Below the pieces are notes generated by a model that made no database searches, was not told where the DNA came from, and saw only the letters and a list, made by a program, of their open reading frames with translations. This document shows positions 9,791 to 21,095 of a DNA stretch of 64,000 nt, in pieces (the first letter of the stretch is position 1; every line of letters begins with the position of its first letter). A program made the position numbers and the translations under genes. The stretch covers positions 142,027-206,026 of the forward strand of contig CAJNDS010002710.1 of NCBI GenBank assembly GCA_905221605.1, written 5' to 3'. This DNA comes from Symbiodinium natans (taxonomy: Eukaryota > Sar > Dinophyceae > Suessiales > Symbiodiniaceae).

Positions 9791-10458
9791 TCTCGAGCCT
9801 TGGGTCCCGACAACAGTGAACCGGAACGCGATAATATAAAGCCAGCATGATCGCAGAGCTCGCAGCAAGGAACCTGCCTGTGCTTTCATCTTTGCTTCCG
9901 CCTGCTCGGCGTTTTTCGCCGTGCTGGGCGCAATGCGATGATAAGGAAGGTTTGCCTGGATCAAGGCAGGCAAAAAGCGGAAGACGCCACCGCGCTGGCC
10001 AGGCCTTCTCACGCTCTTCCAAGGGGTGTCGGAGGCGAAGGCCTGTGCTCAGCAAGGTGAAGAGAAAAAGAGAAAATCGGCCTTCTGACTCAAGGATGCT
10101 AAAAACGCCCTTCAGAGCTTCTGCCTCCGGTTGGCAGGGGACAGCGGTAGCTTGGCCTGCGCGTTCAGGCAAAGCTTCGTTCACTGCTTCATTTGCTGCC
10201 CTCAGCAGTGATGGCTGAGCCCACAGCCGCTCACTGTCGTTGAAGAAAGAGCCCTGTGGCCCAAGAGGCACGTCTGATTGAGCCATGGGGTGAGGGCCAG
10301 TTCCAATCTTGCAAGATGTAGCATATTATGGCAAACAGGAACCAGGACACAACTACCCGTTTACGTGCCCGTCATGGACCCGGCCATAGGCTGCCCGTTA
10401 TCTGAATCATGCCTCCGGGGATGCATCTGACATGCTCCATCCTTAGCGGAATATGGGG
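9791..10458. other. No recognisable feature
   Basis: Overlapping open frames on both strands up to about 123 codons (9847-10218). No family recognised. Confidence 0.4.
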
Positions 10459-10466
10459 AAGAGAGA

Positions 10467-10497
<31 letters not shown>

Positions 10498-10550
10498 GGT
10501 GAGAGTGAGAGAGAGAGAGAGAGAGAGAATGAGAATGGTGGGGGGGGGGG
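10459..10550. repeat. GA microsatellite followed by poly-G
   Basis: GA dinucleotides with a few interruptions, ending in a run of about 12 G. Confidence 0.95.
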
Positions 10551-10599
10551 GGCATTTTCACGCGCCCTCCGAGAAGTTCTCCAAAGACTATCTGATAAA

Positions 10600-10647
10600 G
10601 CCCCTAAACCCTAACCCTATACACCCTATACACCCTAAACCCTAAAC
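10600..10647 (-). repeat. Decayed telomeric array
   Basis: CCCTAAA units with CCCTATACA variants. Confidence 0.85.
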
Positions 10648-10772
10648 TTTTGCTGACTCAGCGGCTTGGAACAGGACCAGACGAACTCGAGCGAGCGGAA
10701 CGAACTGCACCTTAGGAGTCTCTCAGGATTGCCCCACATTCTGTTCTCAACTCGATGTTAAAGGTCTGACAA

Positions 10773-10883
10773 GTTTAGGGTTTAGGGTTTAGGGTTTAGG
10801 GTTTAGGGTTTAGGGTTTAGGGTTTAGGGTTTAGGGTCGGTTTAGGGTTTACGGTCTAGGGTCTAGGGTTTAGGGTTTAGGGT
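10773..10883 (+). repeat. Interstitial telomeric array (TTTAGGG)
   Basis: About 15 units with GGTTTACGGTCTAGGG variants in the second half. Confidence 0.95.
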
Positions 10884-11698
10884 AGCCATCTGAAGCCACT
10901 GAAGGCCCTGGCTCCGCGACGCGGAGGAAGGCCTGGCCAAGCCGATTGGCAAGCCAGATGCTGGCCACGCGCGGTTCCAGCAAAGTCAGTTGAAGCTTAC
11001 TTCGCGCTTTTCTGTCGTTTGCTTACTTCATGCAACTTAGAACCATGACAGAATGTGCTCTTTTGCTTCATTCATGTAACTTAGAACCATGACAGACTTT
11101 GACAGACTTCCCACCCCCGTTGCCTTGCGGAGGACGGCCGAGCCCCTGAGGAGCCTTGGGCGCCTTCGTTGCTTTTCAACCGAGCGAACAAGGTGCCAAG
11201 CGTGCAGTCTCTCATTTACAGATGCAGCTCAGATGCGACATACTGTCATGCTACATATGTGGGCTGGACCCATTCTATTTCACGGCAAGCTTTGGTTTAG
11301 CCCGCAACCCTGATCTTAGTGAAGGTTCACTACTTTCTTGTTGTCTCATCCTCTGCCTCTCTCTCTCTCTCGCTCTCTCCCTCTCCCTGTGCAGCATGTT
11401 GCGACACGGGTGCATCTCAGCAACTGGGAGACAAGTCCAGCACGAATCTGGGTACATGTTACTACATGCTGGCGCAAACTGCGCATCTTAATCGCCTGCC
11501 TCGGCGGGCACTGCTGCGAGGCTTCGGCGCATAGGCCGGGTAGCCCTCAGACCCAAGGCGACGCAAGGCGAGGGATACAAGGGTTACATTGACGCAGTCT
11601 CGGCTGTGGCGTCCATAAGATCGTAGCACGGCAGCGTGGCTCTACCATGCCCTACCTCTACCCGAAGGAAGTTTCCAGACAATCAGAACGCCCTGTGA
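10884..11698. other. No recognisable gene; short CT microsatellite
   Basis: A 21-bp direct repeat containing CATGTAACTTAGAACCATGA is seen near 11030-11095. A CT tract lies at 11357-11385. Open frames are short. Confidence 0.4.
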
Positions 11699-11754
11699 AC
11701 CCCTAAACCCTAACCCCTAAACATCCCTAAACCCTAAACCCTAAACCCTAAACA
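11699..11754 (-). repeat. Interstitial telomeric array (CCCTAAA)
   Basis: About seven units with one ACATCCCTAAA interruption. Confidence 0.93.
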
Positions 11755-11865
11755 CATCATCCCTCGTCCCTTGCCCTCACTTGCCTTCCCAACTGCCCGG
11801 CTGGGTTGCGAGTAGGAGCTGGAGGAAGCCTTGACAGCAAAGTTGGAAAGGCTTGAACCGTTCAT

Positions 11866-11962
11866 GCTGGGATGTTCCCCCTTACACTAACAGCCCGTAA
11901 GGGGGTAGGGGGGTACTCTGATCCCTATGAAGGACTTGTTAGTATAAGGGTGAACATCCCAG
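11866..11962. mobile_element. MITE family D, copy 2
   Basis: GCTGGGATGTTCCCCCTTA pairs with TATAAGGGTGAACATCCCAGC. CGTTCAT (11859-11865) and CGTTCAC (11963-11969) lie in the same register as the target duplications of the other two family D copies. Confidence 0.85.
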
Positions 11963-12083
11963 CGTTCACGTTCATGCTACCTGTATGTTCCAGCAAAAAC
12001 TCTGCGCCAACTCCAATTGCGGCGGGTCGCCACAGACTTCGGCACCAACAGCTTGTCACGAATCCATTCCTCCATATCCACTT

Positions 12084-12163
12084 GGGGTTTAGGGCTTAGG
12101 GCTTAGGGCTTAGGGTTTAGGGTTTAGGGTTTAGGGTTTGGGGTTTAGGGTTTAGGGTTTCAG
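12084..12163 (+). repeat. Telomeric array with GCTTAGG variants
   Basis: Three GGGCTTA units, then TTTAGGG units, one TTTGGGG. Confidence 0.93.
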
Positions 12164-12406
12164 GGATGGCCCGCATTGGCACCCATTGCACAAACATTCC
12201 ATGTCAGTGCAACTCCCTGAATGTCTACCAACTGGCACTGAACATCCCTGCACGAGTCTCCTTGGACAAAGGCTCAGCGCTTGAATGCGGGGACGCCTGA
12301 GCCAGATTGCCGCTGCACATCTGCATCACATGAAACAGGTGGCTGGAGCTCTACATTCGAAGTGCCTTGTAGGACAGGATCTCGATCAATTCCTTGCAAA
12401 AGAGGG

Positions 12407-12634
12407 TAAACCTAAACCCTAAACCCCAAACCCCAAACCCCAAACCCTAAACCCAAACTCTAAACCCTAAACCCTCAACCCTAAACCCTAATTAAGCCCT
12501 AAACCCTAAACCCTAAATCCTAAACCTAAACCCTAAACCCTAAACCCTAAACCCTAAACCCTGAACCCTGAACCCTGAACCCTGAACCCTGAACCCTAAA
12601 CCACCCTAACCCTAAACCCTAAACCCTAAAACCC
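12407..12634 (-). repeat. Long mixed telomeric array (CCCTAAA, CCCTGAA, CCCCAAA)
   Basis: About 32 heptamers over 228 bp with clustered CCCCAAA and CCCTGAA sub-blocks and several slips. Confidence 0.95.
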
Positions 12635-12741
12635 AAGGGCTAAGCTTAAAGGGTCCTCCCTACGTGGCCTTGTCGGGCACCGGCGGAAGCGGTGGGATGG
12701 CAGAAGGGACCTGTGTGGCTTTGGGCTTCCGCAGAGTAGGA

Positions 12742-12847
12742 GTTAGGGTTTAGGGTTAAGGGTTAAGGGTTAAGGGTTAAGGGTTAAGGGTTTAGGGTTT
12801 AGGGTTTAGGGTTTAGGGTGAGGGTGTAGGGTTTAGGGTTTAGGGTA
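12742..12847 (+). repeat. Telomeric array with TTAAGGG block
   Basis: Five successive TTAAGGG units are flanked by TTTAGGG units. Confidence 0.95.
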
Positions 12848-13526
12848 ACTTGGAATGTCCTCGCGCGCACCTGCAACTGGAGCTGCCCAATGCCATCGAG
12901 CTCGAAGTAGGAGGCGTCCAGAAGGCATAGAAGGAACCTTGCAACCGGTTACCCATTGCGCCCACTGCAGTTGCTATCGCGTTTAGAGACAGACATTTAA
13001 GTAAATCATAGCCACGCGCAGGCTTGCTTGCATCTCCGAAACCACACTGCCGACCGTATCGGCAACGCCTAGACGCACAAGAACCATTATGCTCGAACGG
13101 CCGATCGGCATCGATCGGCATCGATCGGCACTCTTCAGACATAAGATTTGCTCATGATTCATGAGCATGATTGGTTCATGGCGAGGAGCGTCGCTTCAAA
13201 CATTTTGGCTGCAGAGCGCTGCCGCTCCCATCTCGTCAACCGATACTGCTAATGTGACACAGCACACTTTCCACATGTCCATCCTCAATCGAGTGCACCT
13301 CCACCCATGGGGCCCCTGCACCCTCAGTGCGTCGGCATCGGCCAGCGACGCCTGGCGACTCCTTGTGAAGAAGCAATCCCTGACCTTCTCCCACAGTTCC
13401 CTTCGCCAGCATGCCCCCGTGTGTCCCCATCTCACTCAGACCCCAGCCGCGACAAGCGCTGCCACCAGCTGTCGAACATGACCTGGCCGACTGTCCGGAC
13501 AAGGCCCTTCTCTGCCCCATGGGCAT
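12848..13526. other. No recognisable feature
   Basis: GCATCGATCG repeats occur at about 13098-13125. Open frames up to about 106 codons overlap on both strands without a recognisable product. Confidence 0.4.
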
Positions 13527-13828
13527 GTTTAGGGTTAGGGTTTAGGGTTTAGGGTTTAGGGTTTAGGGTTTAGGGTTTAGGGTTTAGGGTTTAGGGTTTA
13601 GGGTTTAGGGTTTAGGGTTTAGGGTTTAGGGTTTAGGGTTTAGGGTTTAGGGTTTAGGGTTTAGGGGTTAGGTTTTAGGGTTTAGGGTTTAGGGTTTAGG
13701 GTTTAGGGTTTAGGGTTTAGGGTTTAGGGTTTAGGGTTTAGGGTTTAGGGTTTAGGGTTTAGGGTTTAGGGTTTAGGGTTTAGGGTTTAGGGTTTAGGGT
13801 TAGGGTTTAGGGTTTAGGGGTTTCGGGT
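13527..13828 (+). repeat. Longest telomeric array in the window (about 300 bp)
   Basis: About 42 TTTAGGG units, nearly perfect, with slips near 13664 and 13800. No flank duplication seen. Confidence 0.98.
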
Positions 13829-14262
13829 AAGATCCAAAAGCTGGAATACCTAACCCCCCGTAGCCGACATGGGTCCGGGAGCAGGCGTGCATCAGGACCA
13901 GGGGGCATTTAAGACCGACCATCGGAGCCGGACACCAAATTCCCACCCACCCCCCCAACCGGGCTTGTTGTTTCTGGTTTTGCCACTCCCACATTTGGGG
14001 GTTCGTGTTTTGCCACTCCCACACAGCAGGCTTCACTCCCGCGATCTCCGGCTCGGGTCGCATACCGTTAAAACTATTTCGTAGCTTGGGTGGGTGCTCT
14101 CTCTCTCTCTCTCTCTCTCTCTGTCTGTCTGTGTCTCTCTTTATGGACAGCGCCGGAGGAAAGTGCCCGCGCTTGCATGCGCTGTGTATGCAGGACGATG
14201 CAGGACGCCAATGCTTGGCTGCTCCTGAGATTTCGATGCACAATGCTTTAGACGCACAGCGC
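13829..14262. other. No recognisable gene; CT microsatellite
   Basis: CT repeats lie at 14098-14122 and TGTCTGTC at 14121-14132. A TTTTGCCACTCCCACA motif is duplicated (about 13978 and 14009). Confidence 0.5.
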
Positions 14263-14287
14263 AACCCTAAACCATAAACCCTAAACA
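14263..14287 (-). repeat. Short telomeric array with possible flank duplication
   Basis: Three to four CCCTAAA-like units. ATGCTTTAGACGCAC (14243-14257) and ATGCTGTAGATGTAC (14291-14305) match at 12 of 15 positions. Confidence 0.85.
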
Positions 14288-14385
14288 GTCATGCTGTAGA
14301 TGTACATGTTGCACAACTTCCTGGGCAGGGACCCCAGCATAGTTCACACCTCGACTGTTAAACGAGGCTGCATAGACATGTGGGC

Positions 14386-14477
14386 GGTTGTCCAAATTAT
14401 GGTCCCTTTTGGGGTACCGTAAATATTAGGTGCCGTCGTATAATAGGGATCCAAAAAGGGACCATAATTTGACAACC
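14386..14477. mobile_element. MITE family B, copy 1 (hAT-like)
   Basis: GGTTGTCCAAATTATGGTCC at the left pairs with the complement ending in TTTGACAACC at the right. ATGTGGGC (14378-14385) and ATGTAGGC (14478-14485) form an 8-bp target duplication with one change. Non-coding, 92 bp. Confidence 0.9.
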
Positions 14478-14485
14478 ATGTAGGC

Positions 14486-15189
14486 GTGCGATTTTCCTTT
14501 TGCACGATGTATGAGAGATGTCTGGGAGCAAAAGCTCCGGTCTGGTGACGCTGAGCTGTGCGTCATCGGTCACCTAACGCAAGTACTGCGCAAACTGGGC
14601 CTCTCTAAGAGCGTCTTGGAGATGTTGACGGCCCTTCGGCCCTTGGGGGGTGCAAGAAGTTGAAGAGTAGTTGAATTCAAGGACGGGCCGGGCCGGCAAA
14701 AGCTCAAGATCACGCAAGCATTTTGCTGTTGAACTCGAGAGGAACGGAGCATGAGTAACCAGTGTATCATACCTGGTGTAATTTCTATACACACGTGCAG
14801 GACGTGCAGGGTGATGAAGCAACTGCCGGAGAGGCTGCCTTTTTCTGTGGCAGTCATACGAACAAAGGGCACTTCAGGAAGACATCCCTGTAGAGATCTC
14901 CGGACGTCTATGGGTCTAAGGACTCTAGAGTAGAGAGGCTGTGCGTGGGCCAAGCTTGCAACAACATTTAGCTTCAGAGCTACTTGGCTGCACTCAGGAG
15001 GGTAGCTATAAATTAAACTTCTAGCTGCCTTCATAAGAAACCCAATAAACCCAAAAAAGGTAAGGATCTAAAGTTACAGCAAAGTACCACAAAGGCTAGG
15101 GCCACCTCCACTACTGCTTCTACCAACACGACCCCCCTTGAACGATCGTATCAGCACTCGTCGTCTTGTTGGTGTGCGTCTTCTTATGT
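14486..15189. other. No recognisable feature
   Basis: A minus-strand open frame of 154 codons (14570-15034) is the longest non-repeat frame nearby. I do not recognise its product, and no splice structure could be assigned. Confidence 0.35.
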
Positions 15190-15300
15190 ACCCCAAACCC
15201 TAAACCCTAAACCCTAGACCCTAAACCCTAAACCCTAAACCCCAAACCCCAAACCCTAAACCCGAAACCCCAAACCCTAAACCCTAAACCCTAAACCCTG
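15190..15300 (-). repeat. Interstitial telomeric array (CCCTAAA)
   Basis: About 15 units with CCCCAAA and CCCGAAA variants. Confidence 0.95.
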
Positions 15301-15439
15301 TACTGTAGGAGCTTGTTCGCACTTGCAGCTGGCTGGTGTGGCCTTTGCTCTCATTGCTCGCACCACTACTTCCCGGAACATGCATAGAAACTCATTGGGG
15401 CCAGCACCAAAGAACAGAATGGACAAGTCTGCCGGTTGT

Positions 15440-15483
15440 AACCCTCAACCCTAAACCCTGAACCCCTAAACCCTGAACCCTAA
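15440..15483 (-). repeat. Short telomeric array
   Basis: Six units alternating CCCTAAA and CCCTGAA/CCCTCAA. Confidence 0.9.
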
Positions 15484-16140
15484 GTGACGGCATCTCCTCT
15501 TGCGACCTGCAAGACTGCCGCTGTTGGCGGCTTTGCAGCGCAGCTTGGGCAGCATGGTTGCTCCAAAACAAATGCTGCCAAAGCCAACTGGTCACAGCGG
15601 ATCTACTATAGTAGCTATACTCCCCTTGGAAGCTTAATAGAAATTATATCTTACTTAATATCCTCTTGGGTTTGATTATGAACAAAAGTTTTAAAATAAT
15701 TCCCCCAAGAAGGGGGATGTAGATAAAGCAGACTGAGAACATTCGAAGGCTTCCATGCGAACGGCACCGACCATGACTGTTGACTCTGACACAAAAACTC
15801 CCGAATTAATGCAGCTTGGACATTGGAAGCTGGTCAAGTCAAAACTCGAGCATCTGTAGCCCTCTTGAAACCTTGCAAAAGCAATCTGCCCAGCTGCCTC
15901 CTGTCCTTGCTGGTTAATAAAGGCTGGGTGACGAACAGATCTAACACCGTGTTCTTGAATAGCTGGAGACAGCTACTTCCAGCTGCTGACGTGTCTCTCT
16001 CAGCACGCACCAACATGCGCACAAGCAGATACCTGGGAGGTGCTCTGCAACACTCCGCGCGATGGCACCTTCAGTGAAGACGACAGCTCGGGTTCAACTT
16101 GGCAGTGAACGGCGCGGGGATCTGTGCGAAAGCTTGAATG
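15484..16140. other. No recognisable feature
   Basis: Small overlapping open frames only. An AT-richer patch lies at 15600-15720. Confidence 0.4.
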
Positions 16141-16275
16141 ATTTAGGGCTCAGGGTTCAGGGTTCAGGGTTCAGGGTTCAGGGTTCAGGGTTCAGGGTTC
16201 AGGGTTTAGGGTTTAGGGTTTAGGGTTTAGGGTTTAGGGTTTAGGGTTTAGGGTTTAGGGTTTAGGGTTTAGGGT
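16141..16275 (+). repeat. Telomeric array, TTCAGGG block then TTTAGGG block
   Basis: Eight TTCAGGG-type units pass abruptly into about ten TTTAGGG units. Confidence 0.97.
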
Positions 16276-16731
16276 TTGTTCCGGAAGTTCTAGCCTGTGC
16301 TGCTCCTTACGCCGCAGACCGCCAAGTCTATGCAAATCACTTGGCGTGCTCTGCACAGGTGCGCTCCCTGACGATACGTGCCACTTGACAAGGATATGGC
16401 TCTTCGAAGTCAGCAACCTGCACAAAGTCTGCACATAGCTTTCACCATCATCGACTGCGGTACTCCGGATTTAAATAAGTTTTGCTCAGATCTGCAGCTA
16501 ACCTCAGGCAACAGGGGGGCGGCACAGCCGAATCAGCTATCCCCAAAGCATCAAGCGACACGCCGCGCTTCGTGTGACCCTACATCAAGACATGTGCCGG
16601 CTAAATCGCAGTCCCGGAGCAGATCCTTAAACCCACCGTCAGTCTCAGACGACCGGTGTGGCAGAAAGAGTTGCGGCCGCACGTTGGCATTCGGCTCGAA
16701 AATGAAGTCCTCAGTTCGGTCTTGCTCACAT
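16276..16731. other. No recognisable feature
   Basis: A plus-strand open frame (16378-16779, 133 codons) runs into the following MITE and is probably spurious. Confidence 0.4.
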
Positions 16732-16840
16732 GAGGGTTTTGCTCACATAGGGGTACCCCTACTTTGGGTGTTCCCTTGAAGGGGGTTCTATTCTTTTTGG
16801 GGTATGAAAGGGGTACCCCTATTTTGGGAAATACCCAAAT
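16732..16840. mobile_element. MITE family A, copy
   Basis: CATAGGGGTACCCCTACTTT and AGGGGTACCCCTATTTTGGG are internal arms, with GGGAAATACCCA at the right end. The terminal left arm is diverged. Confidence 0.75.
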
Positions 16841-17756
16841 TTGCTCAGGGTTCAGGATGGCAAGGGGCTCATCGACGTGCAGCCCAGGTGCGAGATCACT
16901 GTACTGGCGCATGAAATTCTTCCAGCCCTGCCAACTCGAGCATCGGAGGCAAAGGCTTAGAGAAACAGCCATGAATTGCGGAGCCTCTACTTTTCTACCT
17001 GATGTTGAGCAATGGCAGGTCCTGAATCCGAGCGAAGTGCAGATGCAGCTGCCGGTTCGAGCGCGCCGTGCCCAACAGTTCGCCCAACCGTGGTAGTCGT
17101 CCTCAAGTAGGCACATCCGAATACGCGATGCGACATTTTCTGTCCACTCTTCATACTCCCCCCCTCCCGAAGCACTGTCACGTTGATTCTGTCGCTGCTG
17201 AATAGCAATCAGTGCATGTGCTGGTCACTAAGCCATAGGCGCAAGAGAGCGATGACATCCTGCGGTGACGAAACCTCTAGGAAGACCTGAGACAGCTGCA
17301 AACAGGTGCGGCCAGAAGGATGTCATGAACGAGCACACTTATTATCCATGAACCCCCTATATCATTAAGAGGTCCTTGAAATAGTTTCTTTGTATGCTTG
17401 CAAACGCAAAAGTGAAAAGAGAAGTGAACAGAAGTGTGAAAAGGGGGGGGGGGGGCGGCGCGGGGTAGGTAATCCGCTGAATCATCTCCCGCCTTTGTCC
17501 CCTCAACCGGGGAATATCAACAACTTTGCAGAGGTCTTAGTGACCCTGGAACCTTTTCAAAGTTTCTATCGAGCTCATTGGACCCTGAGAACCCTGGTGA
17601 TCCGGTACGGACCTCGACATTTTGGAACACTATAGGGACTTGCAGGAACCCCTGCTTTAAGGACCCCGCTACGGACTCGCGCCCCTACATATTACCCGCC
17701 TTCGCAGGGGCGTCAATGATTTGTCGTTGAAAGTGTGAAGGGGGGGGGGGCCAAAG
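16841..17756. other. No recognisable gene; poly-G runs
   Basis: G-runs lie at about 17442-17453 and 17740-17750. Open frames are short and unrecognised. Confidence 0.4.
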
Positions 17757-17851
17757 AGCCCAATACCCTTAATTAAGGGATATTCCTTAAATCATCATCA
17801 GGATCCCTTTATAGTTTAATCTATATTCCTTAATTAAGGGGTATTGGGTCA
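17757..17851. mobile_element. MITE family C, complete copy
   Basis: GCCCAATACCCTTAATTAAG at the left pairs with CTTAATTAAGGGGTATTGGG at the right. The centre contains GGATCCC. No convincing target duplication is seen. Confidence 0.8.
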
Positions 17852-18059
17852 TAGGGGTGATTAGAGGTGTCTGGCTTGAGCAGCAGCCTTCACGCTTCTG
17901 TACATTGCGCAGCTGTTGCAAAAGGAATGTTTCCCTCCAAGCGCAGCGAACCATTCAAACGGCGAGCGGAATGAGCCCATTGCGTTCCCCAACGACTCGG
18001 TGTGGGGCGTTTAGACTGCAAGTCAATCATGCTGCTCGCCTCGCCACCTTTTCCCGCCC

Positions 18060-18500
18060 CGTCTCCTGGGCCCGATCCCTAGAGTATCCCAGGAGAGGAA
18101 TGCAACTCTTCAGCCCGCAAAGAGTACCGCAAAGTATCCTTGGAGTCCCCAGAGAAGCCCAGCCGTTTCTCTATGGCGTGTGCGCAAGAAAGCCAGCAAA
18201 GGGAGACACGTCGAGTATCCTTGGAGTACCCACCCCCACCACAGAGAAGACCAGAGAGAGTCCCGCCGAGTGTCCCTGGAGTCTCAGAGAATTCCGGGTA
18301 GAGTCCCGCGACAGAAGCCTGCGGCGAAGTATCCGTGGTCCGTGGCTACTCGTCTACAAAAGGGCGGCAAGATGGCTCCCACATCAGGCAAATCGAAGTA
18401 AATCATTTTCTTCTTGCGGGCTTCTCAGGGGGTGGGTACTCCAAGGATACTCGAGCGGCATTCTCTGCTTAGGGGGATACTCGGCCGGACTTCGTCCACT
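18060..18500 (+). repeat. Dispersed repeat with 27-bp perfect inverted repeat
   Basis: Several GAGTATCCTTGGAGT-type units (about 18080, 18137, 18212, 18270, 18328) are followed by reverse-complement units. The 27 bp at 18211-18237 match the complement of 18428-18454 exactly. A related repeat lies in opposite orientation at 20780-21010. A 241-codon open frame (17857-18582) crosses it and is probably repeat-driven. Confidence 0.75.
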
Positions 18501-19371
18501 TCTTAGGGGCCGCCGGACGCCCAAGACTCAACTCCTTTGCCACCCTGTCTGTGGTTTTTGGCCTGACTTTGACTTGGGATGACTTGTTCTGCCCTGCTGC
18601 CGAGGCAGGGGAGGGACAAAGCCAAATGAAAGCTTCCTGGTTTAGCACTCAGGCACATATCCAAAATGGCGCTTGCGACTCTTGTCGATGGGCATGTAGA
18701 AGAATCGCAGTCTCGCAGGATCCGGCAATGCAGCTGAGGCGGGGGAGGGAAGTTTGTTGCGTGCTCGCCTGGGTTCATCACTAACTGAATTGCCATAGCA
18801 CATGAAGGGTCGTGCCGCTGCGCCTGTGCAACAGGTCTATCTCGCGCAGCTTCTCCAGCAAGAGGACGGACTGAGTACACACAGGGACAGAGGAGGGATG
18901 CAAAGAGGAGGGAGGGGGAGGAGAGGGAGAGGGAGGCGGGGGAAAGGGAGAGGGACGTGGGAGAGGCGGAGAAAGGAAGGTGAGGCATGGAGATAGAGTC
19001 AGACAAAGAAAAAAAAAGAGAGAACGAAGGGGAACCATGAAAACAACAGACAATGCCAGTTGAATGACACTCGCAGAGTTGAAGGCTTCCTTCCTGCAGC
19101 CGGGGGGCGTCGCAGTTTTTTGACACCTGTCCAATCATCAACGAACATCGCGTCTCCTTCATAAAGGAGAGGTCACTGCGCTTCAGAGTCACGCGCTGGC
19201 GATTGCCACACCAATAGCAACGTACTGCCTAAAGTCACCCGATTGCCTGGCCATTGAGAAGTCGTTCCTCATCAATTTCCAAGTTGTTTCGCACTGCCTG
19301 ACACTGACAATATCAGGGCCAGTTGCATCAATGACCCCTCTGGGAAAACCTAAAACTAACATATTATAGTA
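18501..19371. other. No recognisable gene; GGGA-rich tract
   Basis: A purine tract of GGAGGGA/GAGAGG type lies at 18890-18985. The long minus-strand frame through it (18503-19192) is serine/proline/leucine-rich from that tract and is not credible as a gene. Confidence 0.4.
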
Positions 19372-19429
19372 ATAGTAACAATAACAATAACAATAACAGT
19401 AACAATAACAATCAAAATAAGAAGAAGAA
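19372..19429. repeat. AACAAT microsatellite
   Basis: AATAAC/AATAGT hexamer repeats, ending in AAGAAG. Confidence 0.9.
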
Positions 19430-19553
19430 ATGATAACCGCATGCACCCCTCCTGCGAGTCCGACGCGCATTCCAGGGTATGCCCAGGCTCCCTGGACCCC
19501 ATGGGCTCCCGAAGAACGGAACCTTGATGAGAGTCTTTGCATCGTATTCGTGC

Positions 19554-19612
19554 AACCCTAAACCCTAAACCCTAAACCCTAAACCCTAAACCCTAAACCC
19601 TAAACCCTGAAC
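19554..19612 (-). repeat. Interstitial telomeric array (CCCTAAA)
   Basis: About eight units, the last CCCTGAA. Confidence 0.95.
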
Positions 19613-20481
19613 CGTCAGGCATCTTTGATAACCGCAAGTCTTGCTCTTAACTGGTACAAAACGAAAGGCCGGTGAATCATGTCTTCAGCTGCTGGCATGG
19701 CGGGACGGGCAAGGCACGGATCCCCTCACTGGCACTTTGGAGTTCTTGTACAGAAGATGCTCAACCCTACATGAAACACATCGAGATGCCCTAAAGCCCA
19801 GAAACGTGGCACGCCATTGGCGTCCTCAACAACCGGTGTCGGCCTGCGCCGGACTGTGTCAGGAGTTGAAAATGCTTTAGACAAGCGCGCTAGACCATTA
19901 CAATTAGGAGTGTGCTAGATTACAGTAGGAGATACACTACAAAGGGCGTGGGACTTGCAGCGCAGTCCCTCGTCTAGCATGTGTTTGCTGCTGAAAATGC
20001 ACCCACCACTCATGCTTTGCCTGTCAACCAGATCTCCTGGGATTCTGGGAGAAGGGTTCATCATGGTTCATCGCATTCATTGTGAGCATCGTCTGTTTTA
20101 TGGCGCGACGGCTCGCAGGAGAAATGTCGTCGTAAGTGTTGACCGTATTCACGCGATGTTGTTTGGCAGTCGAGACCTGCTTGTGAAAAGGGATTCCTTC
20201 GATGAACCACTTGCCTGCAGTGTCCGTAGGCATGATTAGATCAAAGCTTGTCTGTGGTCATAGCCAGCCAGCAGTCTCCAGGTTCAATCCCGGCTTTGGA
20301 AGCTGGCAAGATGTGGGAAAGACACGAGTGGCGAAGGTGTTGAAGCTAGAGTCAGGGAAAAACGGTCCTGCATGTTCGCATCGGTGAAAGCACAGCACCG
20401 GAGTGGGAACTGCATACACAACACTTGGGCAACTTGTAAGAAGAACAAGCATGGAGAAGAACGGGGAATGATCATGCACGT
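19613..20481. other. No recognisable feature
   Basis: Short open frames only. GGTTCAATCCC near 20280 resembles a tRNA B-box, but the T-arm does not pair. Confidence 0.4.
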
Positions 20482-20546
20482 ACCCTAAACCCTAAACCTT
20501 AACCCTAAACCCTAAACCCTAAACCTAACTCTAAACCCTAAACCCC
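20482..20546 (-). repeat. Interstitial telomeric array (CCCTAAA)
   Basis: About nine units with CCTTAA and CCTAACTCT slips. Confidence 0.93.
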
Positions 20547-20646
20547 TCTAGAGACTCAGCCATTGGTTGGCAAGCAGCCCGCTACTGCTAAACCGCCGCC
20601 CAGCATCGCTAAGCAGTTACACCTCCGTTCCCTCCTTCAGCTTTTT

Positions 20647-20698
20647 TGGTTTAGGGTTTAGGGTTTAGGGTTTAGGGTTTTGGGTTTAGGGTTTAGGG
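20647..20698 (+). repeat. Interstitial telomeric array (TTTAGGG)
   Basis: About seven units, one TTTTGGG. Confidence 0.95.
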
Positions 20699-20779
20699 CG
20701 GTCAGCACTAGCTCCGTTGTCAAACACGTCCTACAGAAAGCCTACATTGCCCACTTGACTAATCCACAGGTCATAAAGA

Positions 20780-21010
20780 CATGTGAATCCCCGCCCTGAA
20801 GCTACCTGATGGGGGAGCCATCTTCTGTCGCGGGACTGTCCATGGGTTTCTCGGCAGGTGGGCACTCCAGGGATACTTGGTGGAGGCTTCTCTAACGGTG
20901 GGCACTCCACACCAAGATACGTGGCGGGACTCTCTGCGGGAATCTCTGCGAATGGGCACTCCAGGGATACTCGACAGGATTCTCTGCGACCTTCTCTGGG
21001 GGCACTCCAG
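20780..21010 (-). repeat. Second copy of the GAGTATCC dispersed repeat
   Basis: GGGCACTCCAGGGATACT-type units (about 20858, 20901, 20955, 21000) are the reverse complement of the repeat at 18.1-18.5 kb. Short peptides encoded by the two copies share PRQK and KYPWS strings, so the similarity spans more than one unit. Confidence 0.7.
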
Positions 21011-21095
21011 CGGGACCCGGCCGTGCCTGAGGCTTTAGGGCTCTTGGAAGGAGGCGTTCATTGAAGGTGCGCCCTGGTTGGTTCGCAAAACGGGT

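Noticed and set aside
13527-13828. The 300-bp array as a true chromosome end or a head-to-head fusion point
   Set aside because: Ordinary sequence lies on both sides and no adjoining opposite-orientation array is present.
17857-18582. A 241-codon plus-strand frame as a gene
   Set aside because: It is largely composed of the GAGTATCC dispersed repeat, and the second copy of that repeat is out of context and reversed. No known domain.
20225-20300. A tRNA gene suggested by GGTTCAATCCC
   Set aside because: The five bases on each side do not form a T-stem, and no acceptor stem or A-box is in place.
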